Of a DNA stretch of 64,000 bases, positions 1 through 12,150 are shown piece by piece. A model generated the notes under the pieces. The model had not been told where the DNA came from. It saw only the letters and a program-made list of their open reading frames with translations, and searched no databases. The position numbers and the translations under genes are program-made. The first letter of the stretch is position 1. Each line of letters begins with the position of its first letter. The stretch spans positions 144,393,521-144,457,520 of the forward strand of contig OZ018329.1 of the NCBI GenBank assembly GCA_963969495.1. Direction: 5' to 3'. This DNA comes from Ceratothoa steindachneri. Its lineage: Eukaryota; Arthropoda; Malacostraca; Isopoda; Cymothoidae.

Positions 1-2
1 GG

Positions 3-233
3 ACCGATGCCATTTCGATAGCTGTCGACAGTTCCCTAATATTTGAAGACTTCGGATCTCCGATGGGAATAGTTTTGGATACTCCGTCATATAAATGCTC
101 GATTAGGCTAATGCCCGATGAACGAGGTGCCACACTATCCTTCGAATCGCGCCAATATGCTTCTCTGACCAATGCTCGACAATTTGAAGCAGATGATGTG
201 GTGTACTATTATACTGAAATTACCCATGTTTGA
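3..233 (+). CDS. C-terminal part of an unrecognised protein, cut by the left edge
   Basis: An open frame of 76 codons runs from the window edge to a TGA at 231-233. No start is visible, so this is the 3' end of a longer coding region or its last exon. Composition is protein-like, with mixed charged and aliphatic residues and no low complexity, and it ends in an acidic and tyrosine-rich stretch (EADDVVYYYTEITHV). Two overlapping AATAAA signals lie about 20 bases after the stop, which fits a short 3' UTR. I do not recognise the family. It could be a host gene or part of another mobile element, and a 76-codon open frame can also arise by chance. Confidence 0.3.
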   Translation, partial: TDAISIAVDSSLIFEDFGSPMGIVLDTPSYKCSIRLMPDERGATLSFESRQYASLTNARQFEADDVVYYYTEITHV

Positions 234-253
234 AGTCGTAAATGAAGTATATG

Positions 254-264
254 AATAAAATAAA
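254..264 (+). promoter_or_regulatory. candidate polyadenylation signal
   Basis: Two overlapping AATAAA hexamers (254-259 and 259-264) lie about 20 bases downstream of the stop at 231-233. The spacing is plausible for a short 3' UTR, but this AT-rich DNA has many chance AATAAA sites. Confidence 0.25.
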
Positions 265-867
265 TGGTCAGCATACAATGCAATTTATCGCTCACGTCTA
301 ACTTAGGTACTTAAACGGACCATTGGACCAATCGATGTCAAACACTCAAGCATTTACAGCCGCGTAAGGGGCGCTGCTGACGGGACTCAGCACCCCGTTG
401 GACCCCAGCTTAGCCTCTTCTCCTTCTTTCAGACGGCCTGTATTCCTCCCCTACTTCGTCGCTTTTCATACAACCTCTCCCACAACTTTCTCTGGTCAGC
501 CACTAATTTCACAGGGTAGATGCTGGCCTTGTTCTCAGCCAACCGTCCCGGATCGGGGATGAGAGGCGAAGGGACAATGTTCTCTAATCCCTGAGCTCCG
601 GCTTGGTGTGGTGGGTTTTTAATAACCTGCTTCATCACCACCCATACCTATCTCACAACCCCTTTCCTTCTCACTTCACCATATATTTTTTTACGCCATG
701 TCCAAGGTGTCCAAGCTAAACCTCCACCAATAAGTCCTCGAAGGTGACAGCGCCTTCAGCGCATTGTCCCGATAACAGCGCACGGGGTTCTGCCTCCGGG
801 AAGCGTACGCCCATTCCCGTGAGGGTCTTCTGTTTGAAGAGGGCCCCAGCGTCTCGTCCGAGCTAGA

Positions 868-3800
868 CCTGGAGGGCATAATCCTTCAATGCAATTGTCG
901 TGGACTCTGGGCCAACTGAGAGGAGCAGCGGAGGATCGTCTCGTCCCGTTCCCCTTTACCTATTTTTCTGCAGTAGACCATGCTAGGCGCGTGCCCCTTG
1001 CCCACCCTTCCAGGGTATAAGGGTTTTGCGACCCCACCACCAAGAGATGGCTTGGATGGGGGATGCGTGGTTTACAACCGGCATGATGTTTCCGTTCTTC
1101 CTTTCACTTTAGATATCTCCTTTCAGGCGGTAGCTGTGCCACTTCACCTGGATAGGATGTATACTCTCATTTCTGCGTACATTCCACCGTAAGCTGACTT
1201 CGACGCGGGGGACTTCCCCTTTGTCGTGGCACGGTTTCCGAGGCCCTTTTTATTGCTTGGAGATCTAAACAGCAGACTTCCTCTCTGGGGGGATTACTCC
1301 ATAAATCCCAGGGGACAAGTCCTTGCCAATCTGATCGAAGAGCTTGAGATGGGTGTCCTAAATGTCGATAAACTTACGCATTACTGCCCGAAAACCGCTT
1401 AATTTTCTTGCCTTGATCTATCTTTGTACTCTTCGGATGCACAGCCCTATTTTGATTGGAGGGTGGTCGATAACCTCCATGGTAGTGATCACTTTCCCAT
1501 TCAAATATAATTTTCAGGGCAACTGCCGCCTAAGAGCTCACCTCGGTGGTGCTTGGCGCGGGCGCGGTGGCCTGCATTTCAGGAAATGACTGAATTCTCT
1601 ATCTCAGTCGAGGAGTTTAGGTCGGTAGATGAGTCCGTTGAGTTCTTCTCCGGTAACCTCATCGCCCCGGGCCTGACTACTATTCCCGGAGCGTCTGGCA
1701 GTTTTGCACGCCGACGACTCCCGCGTTGGTCGGCCGAGTGTGAGACGGCCCTCAAACAGAAGCGTTATGCCTATATGCGCTATAAGCGCCGCCCGAACGA
1801 TTTCACTGTTAGTGAATTTCGTCGGGCTAGGGCTAGGTTCCGGTATATTTTGAAGCACGCCCGCCGATTGTTTTGGTGGGCATACGTCTCTTCACTTAAT
1901 GGGAGGACCCTTCTAGCAGAGGTGTGAAAATAAGTCAAAAGGATTCGGGGCAAGTTCTCGCAGGACTCCCCTCCAGTTCTCCAGGAGAATGGGTCCGTGG
2001 CGGAATCCTTCGCGAACGCTTTCTCCGCATTCTCTAACCGCGATGCTGCTCCGACAGCAATCAATGCAGGTCGTGATGTCGCGAAGGCCGCCGACTGGAC
2101 TTTACCTCCAGAGGCGCAGAACCCTTCAACGAGAGCTTTACTGTGAGGGAATTGCGTTCGGCTCTTGCTTCGTGCGCGGACACCGCCCATGGTCGGACGA
2201 TGTCCCATACGCCATGCTTCGACTCCTGGGTGAGTGAGGCAAGGGCTTTCTGTTAGTTTTGTTGACCAGGATCTGGGTGGAGGGTCTCCTTCCAGATTCC
2301 TGGCGAATAGCTACCGTGCTTCCCTTTCGCAAACCAGGGAGAGATCACTCTACTTCGGCCAGTTTCAGCCCAATCTCTCTAACCTTTTGCGTTTGCAAGT
2401 TGATGGAGAAATTGGTAAATATTAGATTAGCTTTTTCCTGGACAGCGGAGGCCATCTGTCCTCTGGACAGTGCTGCTTCCACTAGTTCCACTTCACGTCG
2501 GATGCTCTGCTCCGACTGTAAAATGCCGTCTGCGAGGCCTTCCTTTGTAGACAGCACTACCCCACGGTGTTTTTCGATCTGGATAAGGCCTATGATACCG
2601 CATGGCGATACGGTATCATTGATACTCTCCACACAATGAGGGCAAGAGGACGCCTCCCAATGTTTATATCTGAATCTTTGCGAGATCGTCGAATCCGCGG
2701 ACAGATTTGGGGAGCCCACTTCGGCATAATGGAGCAGGAAGAGGGTATCCCGCAGGGAAGTGTCCTCAGTGTCACACTCTTTTCTCTGAGCATCAACGGC
2801 ATCATCTCGGTGCTGCCGGAAGATTTTCTCGCTACGCTCTACGTGGACGACCTTTCGATCTCTTTTGGCGCGGCCCAGATGCCAACTCTGGAGCGTCGAC
2901 TCCAACAGGCATTGAACCGCGTCTCTCGCTATGCCGAAGCGCACAGGTTTCGGTTTTCTTTGGCCAAGACTAAGGTGGTGCATTTCTGCCGCCATCCACG
3001 GCTTCACCCCGACCCAGATTTGTTTCTTAATGGGGTGCGCCTGGATGTGGTTGAGTCGCACCGTTTCCTTGGTCTTGTATTCGACCGACGCCTCACCTGG
3101 GAGGCTCATATTCGAAGCCTTAGGGTCTCTTGTACCCGCGCCATGGACATTCTCCGTTTCGTGACGTTCAGCGCTTGGGGCGCTGATAGGGCTACTGCCT
3201 TACTTTTTTATCGATCCTTTGTTCGCTCGAAGCTCGACTACGGATGCGAGTTTTATGCATCCGCAGCCGAGCGTTTATTGCGGAAGGTGGATTCGATCCA
3301 CCACACCGGCCTTCGCCTTGCGACCGGTGCCTTCTGCACTTCCCCCATTGAGAGCCTGTTGGTCGATGCTGGGGAGATGCCACTCGCTCTGCGCCGCGTG
3401 CAGTGCATCACTCGCCTGTACGCGCGAGCCCGGCGCCTCTCTCAGTCGCCAACAGCTCTCACTGCATCCGCAGCTGATCTCGATGGTGCCTATGCCGCCG
3501 AGAGACGCCAGTCATACCCTAAGCCCTTTGGGTTTAGGGCCAAGAAACTCCTTCGAGAGGTAGATATAGCTCTCGGGCCGATGGCGCCCCTGGTTCTGCC
3601 CAGGACGCCACCCTGGAGGGTACCACATTTGGCTATTTGTCGCCACGCCTCTGCTCCCAAAGCTTGTACTGCGCCGGGGGTATTGCGTTCGACATTTTTG
3701 GAGCACACATCGTGTCACGCTGGTACCGTGCCAGTGTATACGGATGGCTCCAAGTCCCAAGAGGGGGTCGGCTTCCACGCCGTATCCCCTCTGTTTGAAG

Positions 3801-4567
3801 TCAGCGGGGCTCTACCAGGCGCTGCGTCTGTCTTCACGGCCGAGCTGTTGGCAATACACCACTCGGTACGGGAGATTACGCGACGTGCCCGGTTCGGAGA
3901 CCGTATTGTGATCTATAGCGACTCACAAAGCGCCCTGAGTGCTCTCGGGGCATTGGAATCTCCGCATCCCCTGGTTCGCGAAATGCGTGACGCCACGGTT
4001 TTGGCGAGCCGGGCAGATGTCTAGATAATCTTCTGCTGGGTTCCCTGACATGTAGGAATTGCGGGGAATGAGCGCGCCGATGAGGGCGCCAAAAAGTCCG
4101 CGAAGACTCTGCGACCGGACCAGCGTTTTGCTCTTCCTCACACTGACTACATGGCAGGAATACGGGCAGCTCTTCGGACTGCTTGGCAAAGAAGATGGGA
4201 GACGGTCGAAGGGAACTTAAAGTGGCGTGCCATTGCGCCGCGACTGTTCCCATGGACCTATCCCCCAATGCCGCGGCGGCTTCAGGTTGCTTTCTGTCGT
4301 CTCCGAATTGGAAACACTCGTGTGACGCATCGCTATTTGATGGAGCGCTCGCCTGCGCCCTATTGCAACGACTGCGTCGTCCCCCAGACTGTTCGGCACA
4401 TTCTTGTCGAATGTCCCAGTCTGGGTGATCTTCGCGCACGACACCTGTCCCGGTACCGGGATGGGCGGGGTCGCAACCGCCTGTCCCTTGTGCTCGGGAC
4501 AGATTCGTGCACATTGACTTGTGGACTTGTTGACTTTTGGGGGGAGGCCGGGCTTCTCCCCTTTATT
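868..4567 (+). pseudogene. ORF2 relic of copy 1 (APE, RT, RNase H)
   Basis: This corresponds to the intact ORF2 at 51401-55261. The APE part (about 868-1560) has stops and frameshifts: the tryptophan-asparagine-cysteine endonuclease box is altered and an in-frame TAA follows the YIPP motif near 1190. Recognisable pieces follow in different frames: the RT N-terminal region (1553-1927), fingers (about 2260-2440), palm with YVDD (about 2850), then RNase H with TDGS (about 3742) and YSDSQSA (about 3915). A TAG falls at about 4022, just before the last RNase H block. The C-terminal CCHC region (about 4360-4430) is still readable. The original stop has been lost, so the final frame runs into the 3' UTR. 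Confidence 0.88.
2567..4024 (+). pseudogene. Uninterrupted 485-codon RT palm to RNase H tract inside the copy 1 relic
   Basis: This stretch stays open and reads as the FDLxKAYDTAW box, PQGSVLS, YVDDLSI, the thumb, a connection region and most of RNase H (TDGSKSQ, FTAEL, YSDSQSA). Against the intact copy it differs by only about 1-2% over roughly 2830-4010. The sequence just upstream (about 2640-2750) and the first 2 kb of ORF2 differ by about 10-15% and carry indels. It has no start of its own and ends at the TAG at about 4022, so it is not an independent gene. The low divergence suggests gene conversion or chimera formation. Confidence 0.8.
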
Positions 4568-4802
4568 GAAGGTTTCTTTTTTGTTATTGTTTTGTTTGTA
4601 GGTTGCACTCTCCTGCACCTGGGTGAGGGGGACCTCCCCCCGCTGCTGGAGATTGCTTCGATTGTTAAGTTTTTCCAATTTATATCATTGTTAAGTTTTC
4701 ATATTTTTACTTTAAAGTAGCCTAGTTCTAGGCTGTCGTGTTTTTCGGCGACTTATGCCCAAGTGGGTAGTTGCCAGATGGGCTCCATAGAAAAAAAAAA
4801 TT

Positions 4803-4865
4803 CTGCGTCTTGGGCGCTGATAGGGATACTGCTTTACTTTTTTATCGATCCTTTGTTCGTTCAAC
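4803..4865 (+). repeat. Short ORF2 fragment directly after the copy 1 A-tail
   Basis: About 60 bases after the A-run match an internal ORF2 segment (3171-3230 in copy 1, about 53870-53930 in the intact copy), with shared words such as GGGCGCTGATAGGG and TTTTTTATCGATCCTTTGTTCG. A few bases differ. It may come from template jumping during insertion, or be a leftover of an older copy into which copy 1 inserted. Confidence 0.75.
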
Positions 4866-7039
4866 AGGTCATCTCTATTTGTTTGTCTTATGTTTCAGTG
4901 TTTGATTTAGGAAAATAGAATAAATATTGAAAGTTACATTTTATAATTGTGGTAGTTCCCAAAATGAGTGGGGGACGGGGGCAATTTTATTTGTACATTT
5001 TTTTGGTTCCTTTTAATTGTACTTGTGTTCGAGAAGGATTGAAATTCGCTTCCAAGTGGCTTCATATCGGATTTTACAATTCTTTTTCACTTCTTTTGCT
5101 CCTTATTTATTCATAATTTACTCTATTTTTTGATCGACAAGAGAAGTAAGAAGAAAAAAATAATGCAATAAGGCAAAGGGGATAATTATTTACGCGTCTT
5201 CTTTTAGCAAGTCGTTGTCAGCATCCTGTCGAAGAGTTAGACCCCGTCTTTCAGCCTTTTATGCATTTTTCTGCAGAGAGCAGTTATAAACCTGTCACGG
5301 CCAAACAACATAAAGAATAATCCATATTAAATGCTTTTTCTTACGTCAGTTTATTTTAGAAAAACTACCACCTAGAAATGGCGTTCGAATATCCTGAATT
5401 GATATCCTAACCTTACATCGTACAACTTTTTTGTTTGGGCTTTAATGAAGATTTTGAATCTATGGCATCTGACAAACCAAGAACCATTCATAAGCCTCCT
5501 AAAATAATTGTGAATCTTGGCCTAGAAATTAACAGTTTTCGGTCGAAGTTTGACCTTTTCTGGGCTAGAGTTTCTAAATGCATTCCAAAATGTCGTGAGT
5601 ATTTCGAACACTTTTCTAATAAAGCAATATAACTATTTTTCTAGTAACATGCTCATTGTAATTTCTTAAATTTGGACTAGAATTTTAATATATATTACCT
5701 AATAAGTACTTATGACTTCCCGTTTCGTTCTACCCCAACCAATGTTTTGAATGCCAGCTCTGTTTCATTCTAAGAGCGAGACCTTATTCTTATTGAATCA
5801 AATTGGTAATACCCAACATGATCACGGAATTAGTACAAGTTGTACTACACCAAAGATTCCTCGTGTTGAAGGGCAGTGTGAGTGATACAGAGAATTACTC
5901 TAGAAGACCACGACACTAGATCGGTCTTAAATCTCTCAATTAAATGATGTGGGATTTGTTTACTAGGTGCAATTACTTTCTACTCACCTATTACTCTATA
6001 TGGTGACAGTTATAGCACTAAATGAAAGGTTGTTTAACTGAAACCGACAGACATCCATTGGACGCATTATGGCTTTATACCTATTACCTTCTAGACCTCT
6101 TCTTTTACGGCGGCATAACACATGTTCTTTTGTCACTCTTACCGAGAAAGACGAATTAAATAAATCCATCTCTAATTATGACGTTGTTCGTCTTGACTAC
6201 TACAGGGAAACAACCATTATTCTACCGCGGAAATACACAATGATGGAAAGGAATATTCTATTCGCCATCCTTTGCCATCACCTTATGTGTCAATTGAGGC
6301 TATTGAGTCTCTCCTTGACGGCATAACGCATTATGTGTCAGGAAAAATCTCGTTCAAGATAGATACTGATTGAATGTGAACGTTCAACTCGAAAAAACAA
6401 ACAATTATAAATCCTAATGCAACTACATAAAATAAAGAAAAGAATCTCAAAATTACCGGAAAACCTATTAAAGACCTCTAAAAACCAATTATAACTTTAA
6501 CAAGCAATTAAGACAATGTGGTTTAATGAGAACAGCCAAAGTGCAAGTCTCCATCACGAACACCGAAGGACTCCCCTCTTCACATCACTTTTTAGGTGTT
6601 TTGGTCTTTGTTGCTTTTACTTTTTAATATAGGGTTTTCTTATGTAATTTTTCTTGTTTGTAATTTAATATAGCCTAAATAATAGCCTGAACTATTTTCA
6701 ACGACTATTCTCTTTGTGGCATTCGGCAGTCGAGAGACAAATGAGAAAAAAAATTTCTTTCCATGACGAGAGGAAACCAGTGCTCTCAGAGACCAGAAGA
6801 TGATCAATCAGTGGAATGAAAAGAAATATTTCCTTACATTTAATATCTATACAAGAGCTCCACAGAAGGCTTTGTTTTTCTTTTTTCCAATAAATATTTA
6901 TGAAATTAGAAAAAGGGGAGAGAGATAATAATGGGGAAGGTTCATGTGATGGAAGATGACGAATATTTTTCCAAAAGAGGCAATCTAGGGAACGGTTACT
7001 AGGGCAAAAGTTGTTGCACTCACCTTACAGGCTAATGTT
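4866..7039. other. AT-rich stretch without a supported gene
   Basis: Short open frames occur (for example 5435-5632 and 6069-6326) but none shows a recognisable motif, a splice context or codon bias. The part at 6100-6360 looks somewhat protein-like in two adjacent frames and could be a decayed coding relic, but I cannot assign it. Confidence 0.5.
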
Positions 7040-7224
7040 TGACTATAGTAAAAAGAAAATATGCAAAGGAACAAAATGAAAAAAATAAAGCATAAACAGA
7101 AGGAAAAACAAAACAATAAACAAGATAAAAAGGCAAAAAGAAAGAAGCACGCTGAGGGGTCGGGGGGAGGACCGCTTACCCTCAGCGTAGGAACATGCAA
7201 ACTACATCAAATAGTCAAATAAAA

Positions 7225-10200
7225 TGAAGGAGACCTCCTCCTAGAAGTCAATTAGTCTACAAGTCTGTGTACATGAACCCGTCCAATTTTAATGGACAAG
7301 TGATAGCGATCCCGCTCGTCGCGAAAACCTAGACAAGTAATGTGCGCGAAGATCACCCAAACTGGGACATTAAACAGGAATGTGCCCAACAGTCTAGGTG
7401 ACAAAGAGGTCGTCACAATAGAGTGAAGATGAAGACTCTATCAAATGGCGGAGCGTCCCGCGAGTTTGCCTAATTAGAAAAAGACAGTAAGCGACTTAAA
7501 GCCATTACGGCATCGAAATGGCATTCAACTTTACGTTCCCCTCCGCCGTCTCCCATCTTCCTTACCAATCAGTCCGCAATGCTGCCCTTATGCCTATCAT
7601 TAGGTTGATGTGAGAAAGAGCGATAGGATGATCTGGTTGCCTATTCTTCGCGGAATCTTTTAAAGCAGAAGCTTGGCTACAACTAATTCAAGGAGATGCC
7701 CTCCAGGATGGTGTCATTGGCAGAACCAGAGGCACCCCCGGCCCAAGAGCAACACCGAGCTCTCGAAATAGTTTCCTTGCCCTAAACCTTTGAGATCCGC
7801 TGCAGATGCAATTGGAACGGTTAGTTACTCGAATGAAAGAGGTGCCGAACTCGCACAGATAGGAGCATAATGGACTGTGCACTGCCTAGAGCGAGGTGGA
7901 TCTTTCCAGAATCAACAAGTAGAATCTCAATAGGGTGACGTGCTGAATTCACCTGTCACCAAGTAGAGACCGTTGTATTGGATCGACTCCACCTTCCGCA
8001 TAAACGCTTAGCTGTAGATGCATAAAGTTCGCATCTGTAGTAAAGCTTCGAACGAACGAAAAATCAGTACAAAACAACGCCCAAGCCCTATCAACACCTC
8101 AGGTGCTAAACGTAAGACACCAAAGAATATCCATTTCACAGGTACCAGAGACCTTAAAGCTGCACCACCACTTCTAGGCAAACACACGGTAGAAACAAGT
8201 TCACGTAAGGGTGGAACCGTAGATGGCGGCAGAAGTGCACCACCTTAGTCAAGGAAAACCGAAACCTGTTCAGTTCGATATAGCGAGAGATGCAGAGCAA
8301 TGCCTGTTGGAGTTCAAGCTCTAGGGTATTAATCTGGGCAGCACCAAAATAGATCGAAAGGTCGTTCAAGTAGAGAGTAGCAAGATCATCTTCCAGCAGC
8401 ACTAAAGTGATACCGTTGATGTTCATGAAAATAAGGGGAAATTGGAGATCCTTTCATGCAGGATACTCTTTTCCTGCTCCATTTGGCCAAAAAGGGGTCC
8501 CTACCCCATCCATACATGGAATCGACGCCTCAGCAGAGCTTCAATGATCCTATATCGCCATGAAGTATCATATACCTTCTCCAAATTGAAAAACACCCTG
8601 GCATAGTGCCCTGTACGAAGAAAGGACTCGCCGACGGTATTTTCCAGTGGGAACAAAGCAACCAAGCTGCAGTGTAAATTGTAGAAGCCGCATTGTGCAG
8701 AAGACAGGTGACCTCCACACTCCATGAAAATTCTAATCTAACATTTACATATTTCTCCATCAACATGCATACACATAGGATTAGATGGATCGAGCAGAAA
8801 ATGCACGGGGCATAATGATCTCTCCTCAGTTTATCAAAGGGAGCACAATAGACATTCGCCGGGAGTCTGGGAAGGATACCCTCTGTCAAGATCCTTTTGA
8901 AGAAATCTAACAGAAAGAATATGCTTTGTTTACCTAGGCATCGAAGAGTGACAAATGAGACGTCGTCCGGACCAAGTGCGTTGTCCATGCACGGGGCGAA
9001 AGCGGAAAGCAACTCAATCAATGCAAACATATCGTTGTAAGGTTCTCCACCTCTGAAGGTAACGTCCAGTCAGCGGCCTTCGGCGACATCATGGCATGCA
9101 TTGAATGCTGGTTTAGCAACATTAACCCTTGAGAATGTAGAGAAAGCGGTCGCGAAGAACTCCACTACGGACGTAGGGTACGAGAATGTGGTTCTATTCT
9201 CCTGGAGAACGGGGCAGCTGTCCTGCGATAACTTACACCAAATCCTTTCGACTTCCTATCATACTTTTGCAAAGGGGGATATTCCCGTTAACTGAAAATA
9301 CGAATGATACCCAGGAAGAACAGATGGCGTGCTTTGAAAAATACTGGGACTTAACCTCAGCTTGACGAAATACACTGAAGGTGAAATCGTTTCGCCGGCG
9401 CTTATAGCGCATGTAGGCATAACGCTTTTCTTTGAGGGGCGTCTAACACTTGGCTGACCACCAGGAAGCGGTCGGCGTGCAAAAGGCCAGATGGTCTAGG
9501 AATAGTAGTTAGGCCTACGGCGAGGATGCTGCCTGAGAAGAACCCAAAACCTAATCCACTGACTCGAACTCTTTGACGGGACAGAGAAATCACTCATTTT
9601 CTGAAATGTGGACCACTGCGCTCGGAGCAAGCCCCACGAGTGGTGGAAGCGTATCTCACACGGAAGGGTTAGATCAAAGGATATTTGAACGGGAAAGTGA
9701 TCTCTTCCAAGCAGCTTAGCGATCATGCCTAATCCTAAATCAGTGTGTTCATGCGAAGAGCCAAAGGATAAATAAAGATAGGAAAATGAAGCGGTTTTCG
9801 GGCAGTGATAACTAAACTCTTTCACAATTAGGACACCTATCTCCAGCTCCTCGATCAGGTCGGCCAGGACATGAACATAGGATTCATCGAGTAGTCCTCC
9901 CAGAGCAGTGGAAAGCAGTAGAAAGGGCTTCGTAAACAATGTAACGATGAGGCTGGAGTAACGGCTTGAAGTAATTGACAGTGGAATTTATTTTAGAAAT
10001 ATCATGACTTCTCCAATCCTCAGGCAGTTGTATTACACCCGCTTGAAATGAGCCATTTAAAGCAAAGAGAATAACGGAGACATAATTTCTGGTAAATTGC
10101 GAATGATCTTGCCCGGCACCCGTCCCCTGGTGGCGTTACAAAACCCTTATACCCCGGTCGTGTAGGTAAGGGACTCGCGTCTCCTACAAAGAGGTAGCTG

Positions 10201-10270
10201 GTGGCGAATGAGAAGAGACGAGCTCCGCAGTTCCTCCCAATAGTCCAGGAGCCCACAACAATTCCAGTTA
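7225..10270 (-). pseudogene. ORF2 relic of copy 2
   Basis: Minus-strand pieces match ORF2 in order. The APE N-terminus (about 10256-10020) has the LPxxPGYKGF segment. The APE catalytic end and linker lie at about 9939-9402, RT at about 9030-8500 and the palm and thumb at 8426-8154. The RT active box reads YLND where the intact copy has YVDD. The connection region is at about 7880-7690, the RNase H end at about 7570-7500 and the C-terminal CCHC region at about 7440-7330. The RNase H catalytic core is poorly preserved. Many stops and frameshifts make this non-coding. Confidence 0.8.
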
Positions 10271-10329
10271 AGCAATATGACCTCCAAATTTAGCTAGGAG
10301 GAGATGCAGGGGCCCTTTTGAAAGAAACA

Positions 10330-11930
10330 CCTTCACGGGAATGGCCTTGCGCTTCCGGAAGCAGAATTCAAGTCGCTGTTAGAAAAACACGCCAAGAGAT
10401 GCGCTGTTGCCTTCAAAAACTTAAAGGGGGAGGTTAAGCTTGATTTGCGAGTCTTTTCCTCCCTTGAATCGAAAGCACCGGCTGCCTTGGCGGCTTCGGA
10501 GTCAAGGTAACCACTTTTAAAGGCTCCACTGTCTCTGATACTCAGAGCAGCATTGAGTGAGGGCCTAGGAGTCGTAGCTCTTTTGATGCTGTCCTCCGTT
10601 CTAGGGGCAGCTTTAAGACCCCTGCAAGATGACCTCACGACCACATTCAGGGCGTTGGTTCCTGTCAATTTAACAACTCTATGGACGTGCGTGGCCATTT
10701 TACCTTTTACGAAATGGTCATGTTGAAGTAGGGGTGTAGCCTTGGTTTAGCAGATCTGAGTGTAAACCCTCTGTGCCACCAACTCTACCAATGGGGCATT
10801 CTGGTTGATTAGAATCTGCATAAGAGTTCGAATGGGCGGGAAATGGCCATTTTCGTTGGCCTAGAGAGGCCAGGAGCAGAGGTTTAATTTTTTTTTTAAA
10901 TTAAAGCATATGATGTCCCAGGCAACGCTTGGCTCACCACCACCAATTCATTAGCCTCGCAAAATGAGACACAGTCCGTAGCCTGAACGGCCAGGATTCA
11001 ATTCTCCGAGAGACACACCATGTAGCTGCGAAGAAGCGGGGTGCGGGTCTCAACAATAGATACACATCTGGCCATACGCAATAAGGACCTATCGTGTACT
11101 GCCTTGGACAAATTCTACAGAATTCTAGTAAACACAACTTTGCACGTATAGACGATTAATTTGTATGGCCAAAGCGGTGGCAGTATGAGCCCCTCTGCGT
11201 CAATGGCACAAATGCCTTCTTTCGGTAGCGTGAAGGCATATCCTAACTCAGGGAGATAATCACTGGCAAATTGAAGAAAGGTGTGTGTGTATATGTGAGT
11301 CTCGAATGTGACTTCATCTATTGATTAGTCTACGAGTTCCCTCGTGTAAACCACTCCCTTAACGAAGTTCATGGTAGAGACCGTCGGCACACTCAAAGGC
11401 GTGTCATTAAGCGTTCGAAGGGCACTAACTATGGCCGCATCGAAGGATCCGACGGATGTGCCATAAGTCTCCCATTTAAATAACGGGTAACCGTCACCTC
11501 TCTACCAAGTATTCGAACTCATACTCTTCTTTATGCATCATATGCCCTGTGCCAACATGCTGCAATCAGTAGATAAAATAAGCAGAAAACGTTTTAAGCC
11601 AACAGGCTCAAAAATGCCATCTAGTCTCTCAGTGAGGGGCCCCGACGTAATCGAGGCTCCGCTAGGCGCACTTGCGACTTTGGTTCGGGTCTGGGCCCCA
11701 CACAAGAGAGCGCCTCGCAGACGGACGTGCCGATCTTGGCCAGGTCACTTTCCCAAACAGCACCGGACATGTGCTTGCTCGGAGCTCTCGCAGGGGGAGA
11801 TGAACCCTTACTCGTCTTTATCTTTCTCTTAAATCTTTTCTTCTCAGTAGAAAGGAGCACCGTGGTTACCAAAATAAACTCTCTCTAGGTGGGAACACTC
11901 ATTCCGGTACCAATTGAGGGTAGAAAAGGT
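10330..11930 (-). pseudogene. ORF1 (gag-like) relic of copy 2
   Basis: The basic lysine-rich patch and the following SSP and AKIGTS motifs of intact ORF1 can be read at about 11870-11640. The region before the zinc knuckles lies at about 11460-11160, the knuckle region itself at about 11140-10930, and the proline/serine-rich C-terminal region with its DSIKRATTP-like segment at 10698-10333. The nucleic-acid-binding cysteines are mostly lost. The first roughly 240 residues of ORF1 are missing. Confidence 0.72.
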
Positions 11931-11944
11931 TTGAAGGTTTAGCC

Positions 11945-12150
11945 GTAATGATAATAAATAATAATAATTGATATTATTAAGTAATATTAGTAACATGCTA
12001 ATTATACTAATGATAATAATAATAAATAATTATAATACATAATGATAATAATATACAATAATAATAACGCCTAGTAATAGTAATACACAATAATTTGAAT
12101 ACATAATATTAATAACATAATAATAATAATGATAATAATAATAATAAGGT
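11945..12150. repeat. Imperfect (TAA)n microsatellite
   Basis: About 200 bases of ATAATA-type trinucleotide repeats with frequent interruptions. They mark the boundary with the truncated 5' end of copy 2. Confidence 0.85.

Larger units (their letters stand above)
363..4800 (+). mobile_element. Degenerate I/Jockey-type non-LTR retrotransposon, copy 1, ORF1 deleted
   Basis: The 5' UTR-like block (about 363-650), the whole ORF2 and the 3' UTR align by eye with the intact copy at 48545-55500. At about 700-715 the sequence jumps from the part matching about 48918 straight to the part matching about 51385, so all of ORF1 (about 2.5 kb) is missing. The 3' UTR (about 4570-4790) ends in an A-run at 4791-4800, as expected for target-primed reverse transcription. 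Similarity to the intact copy starts near CGTAAGGGGCG at 363, after a missing block of about 25 bases. No target site duplication was found. Confidence 0.9.
7040..11930 (-). mobile_element. Old degenerate non-LTR retrotransposon, copy 2
   Basis: Read on the minus strand, this follows the intact copy at 48545-55500 from the middle of ORF1 (about 11930) through all of ORF2 (about 10270 to 7225) into 3' UTR-like sequence. It is much more diverged than copy 1, with dense stops and indels throughout. The 5' part of ORF1 and the 5' UTR are absent, and the copy abuts a TAA-rich microsatellite at 11945. A clear poly(A) tail was not found, so the low-coordinate edge is approximate. Confidence 0.85.

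Noticed and set aside
6069..6326. 85-codon open frame with a second protein-like frame overlapping its end
   Set aside because: No recognisable domain. Similarity to capsid-type proteins of large DNA transposons was considered, but it rests on a vague pattern only.
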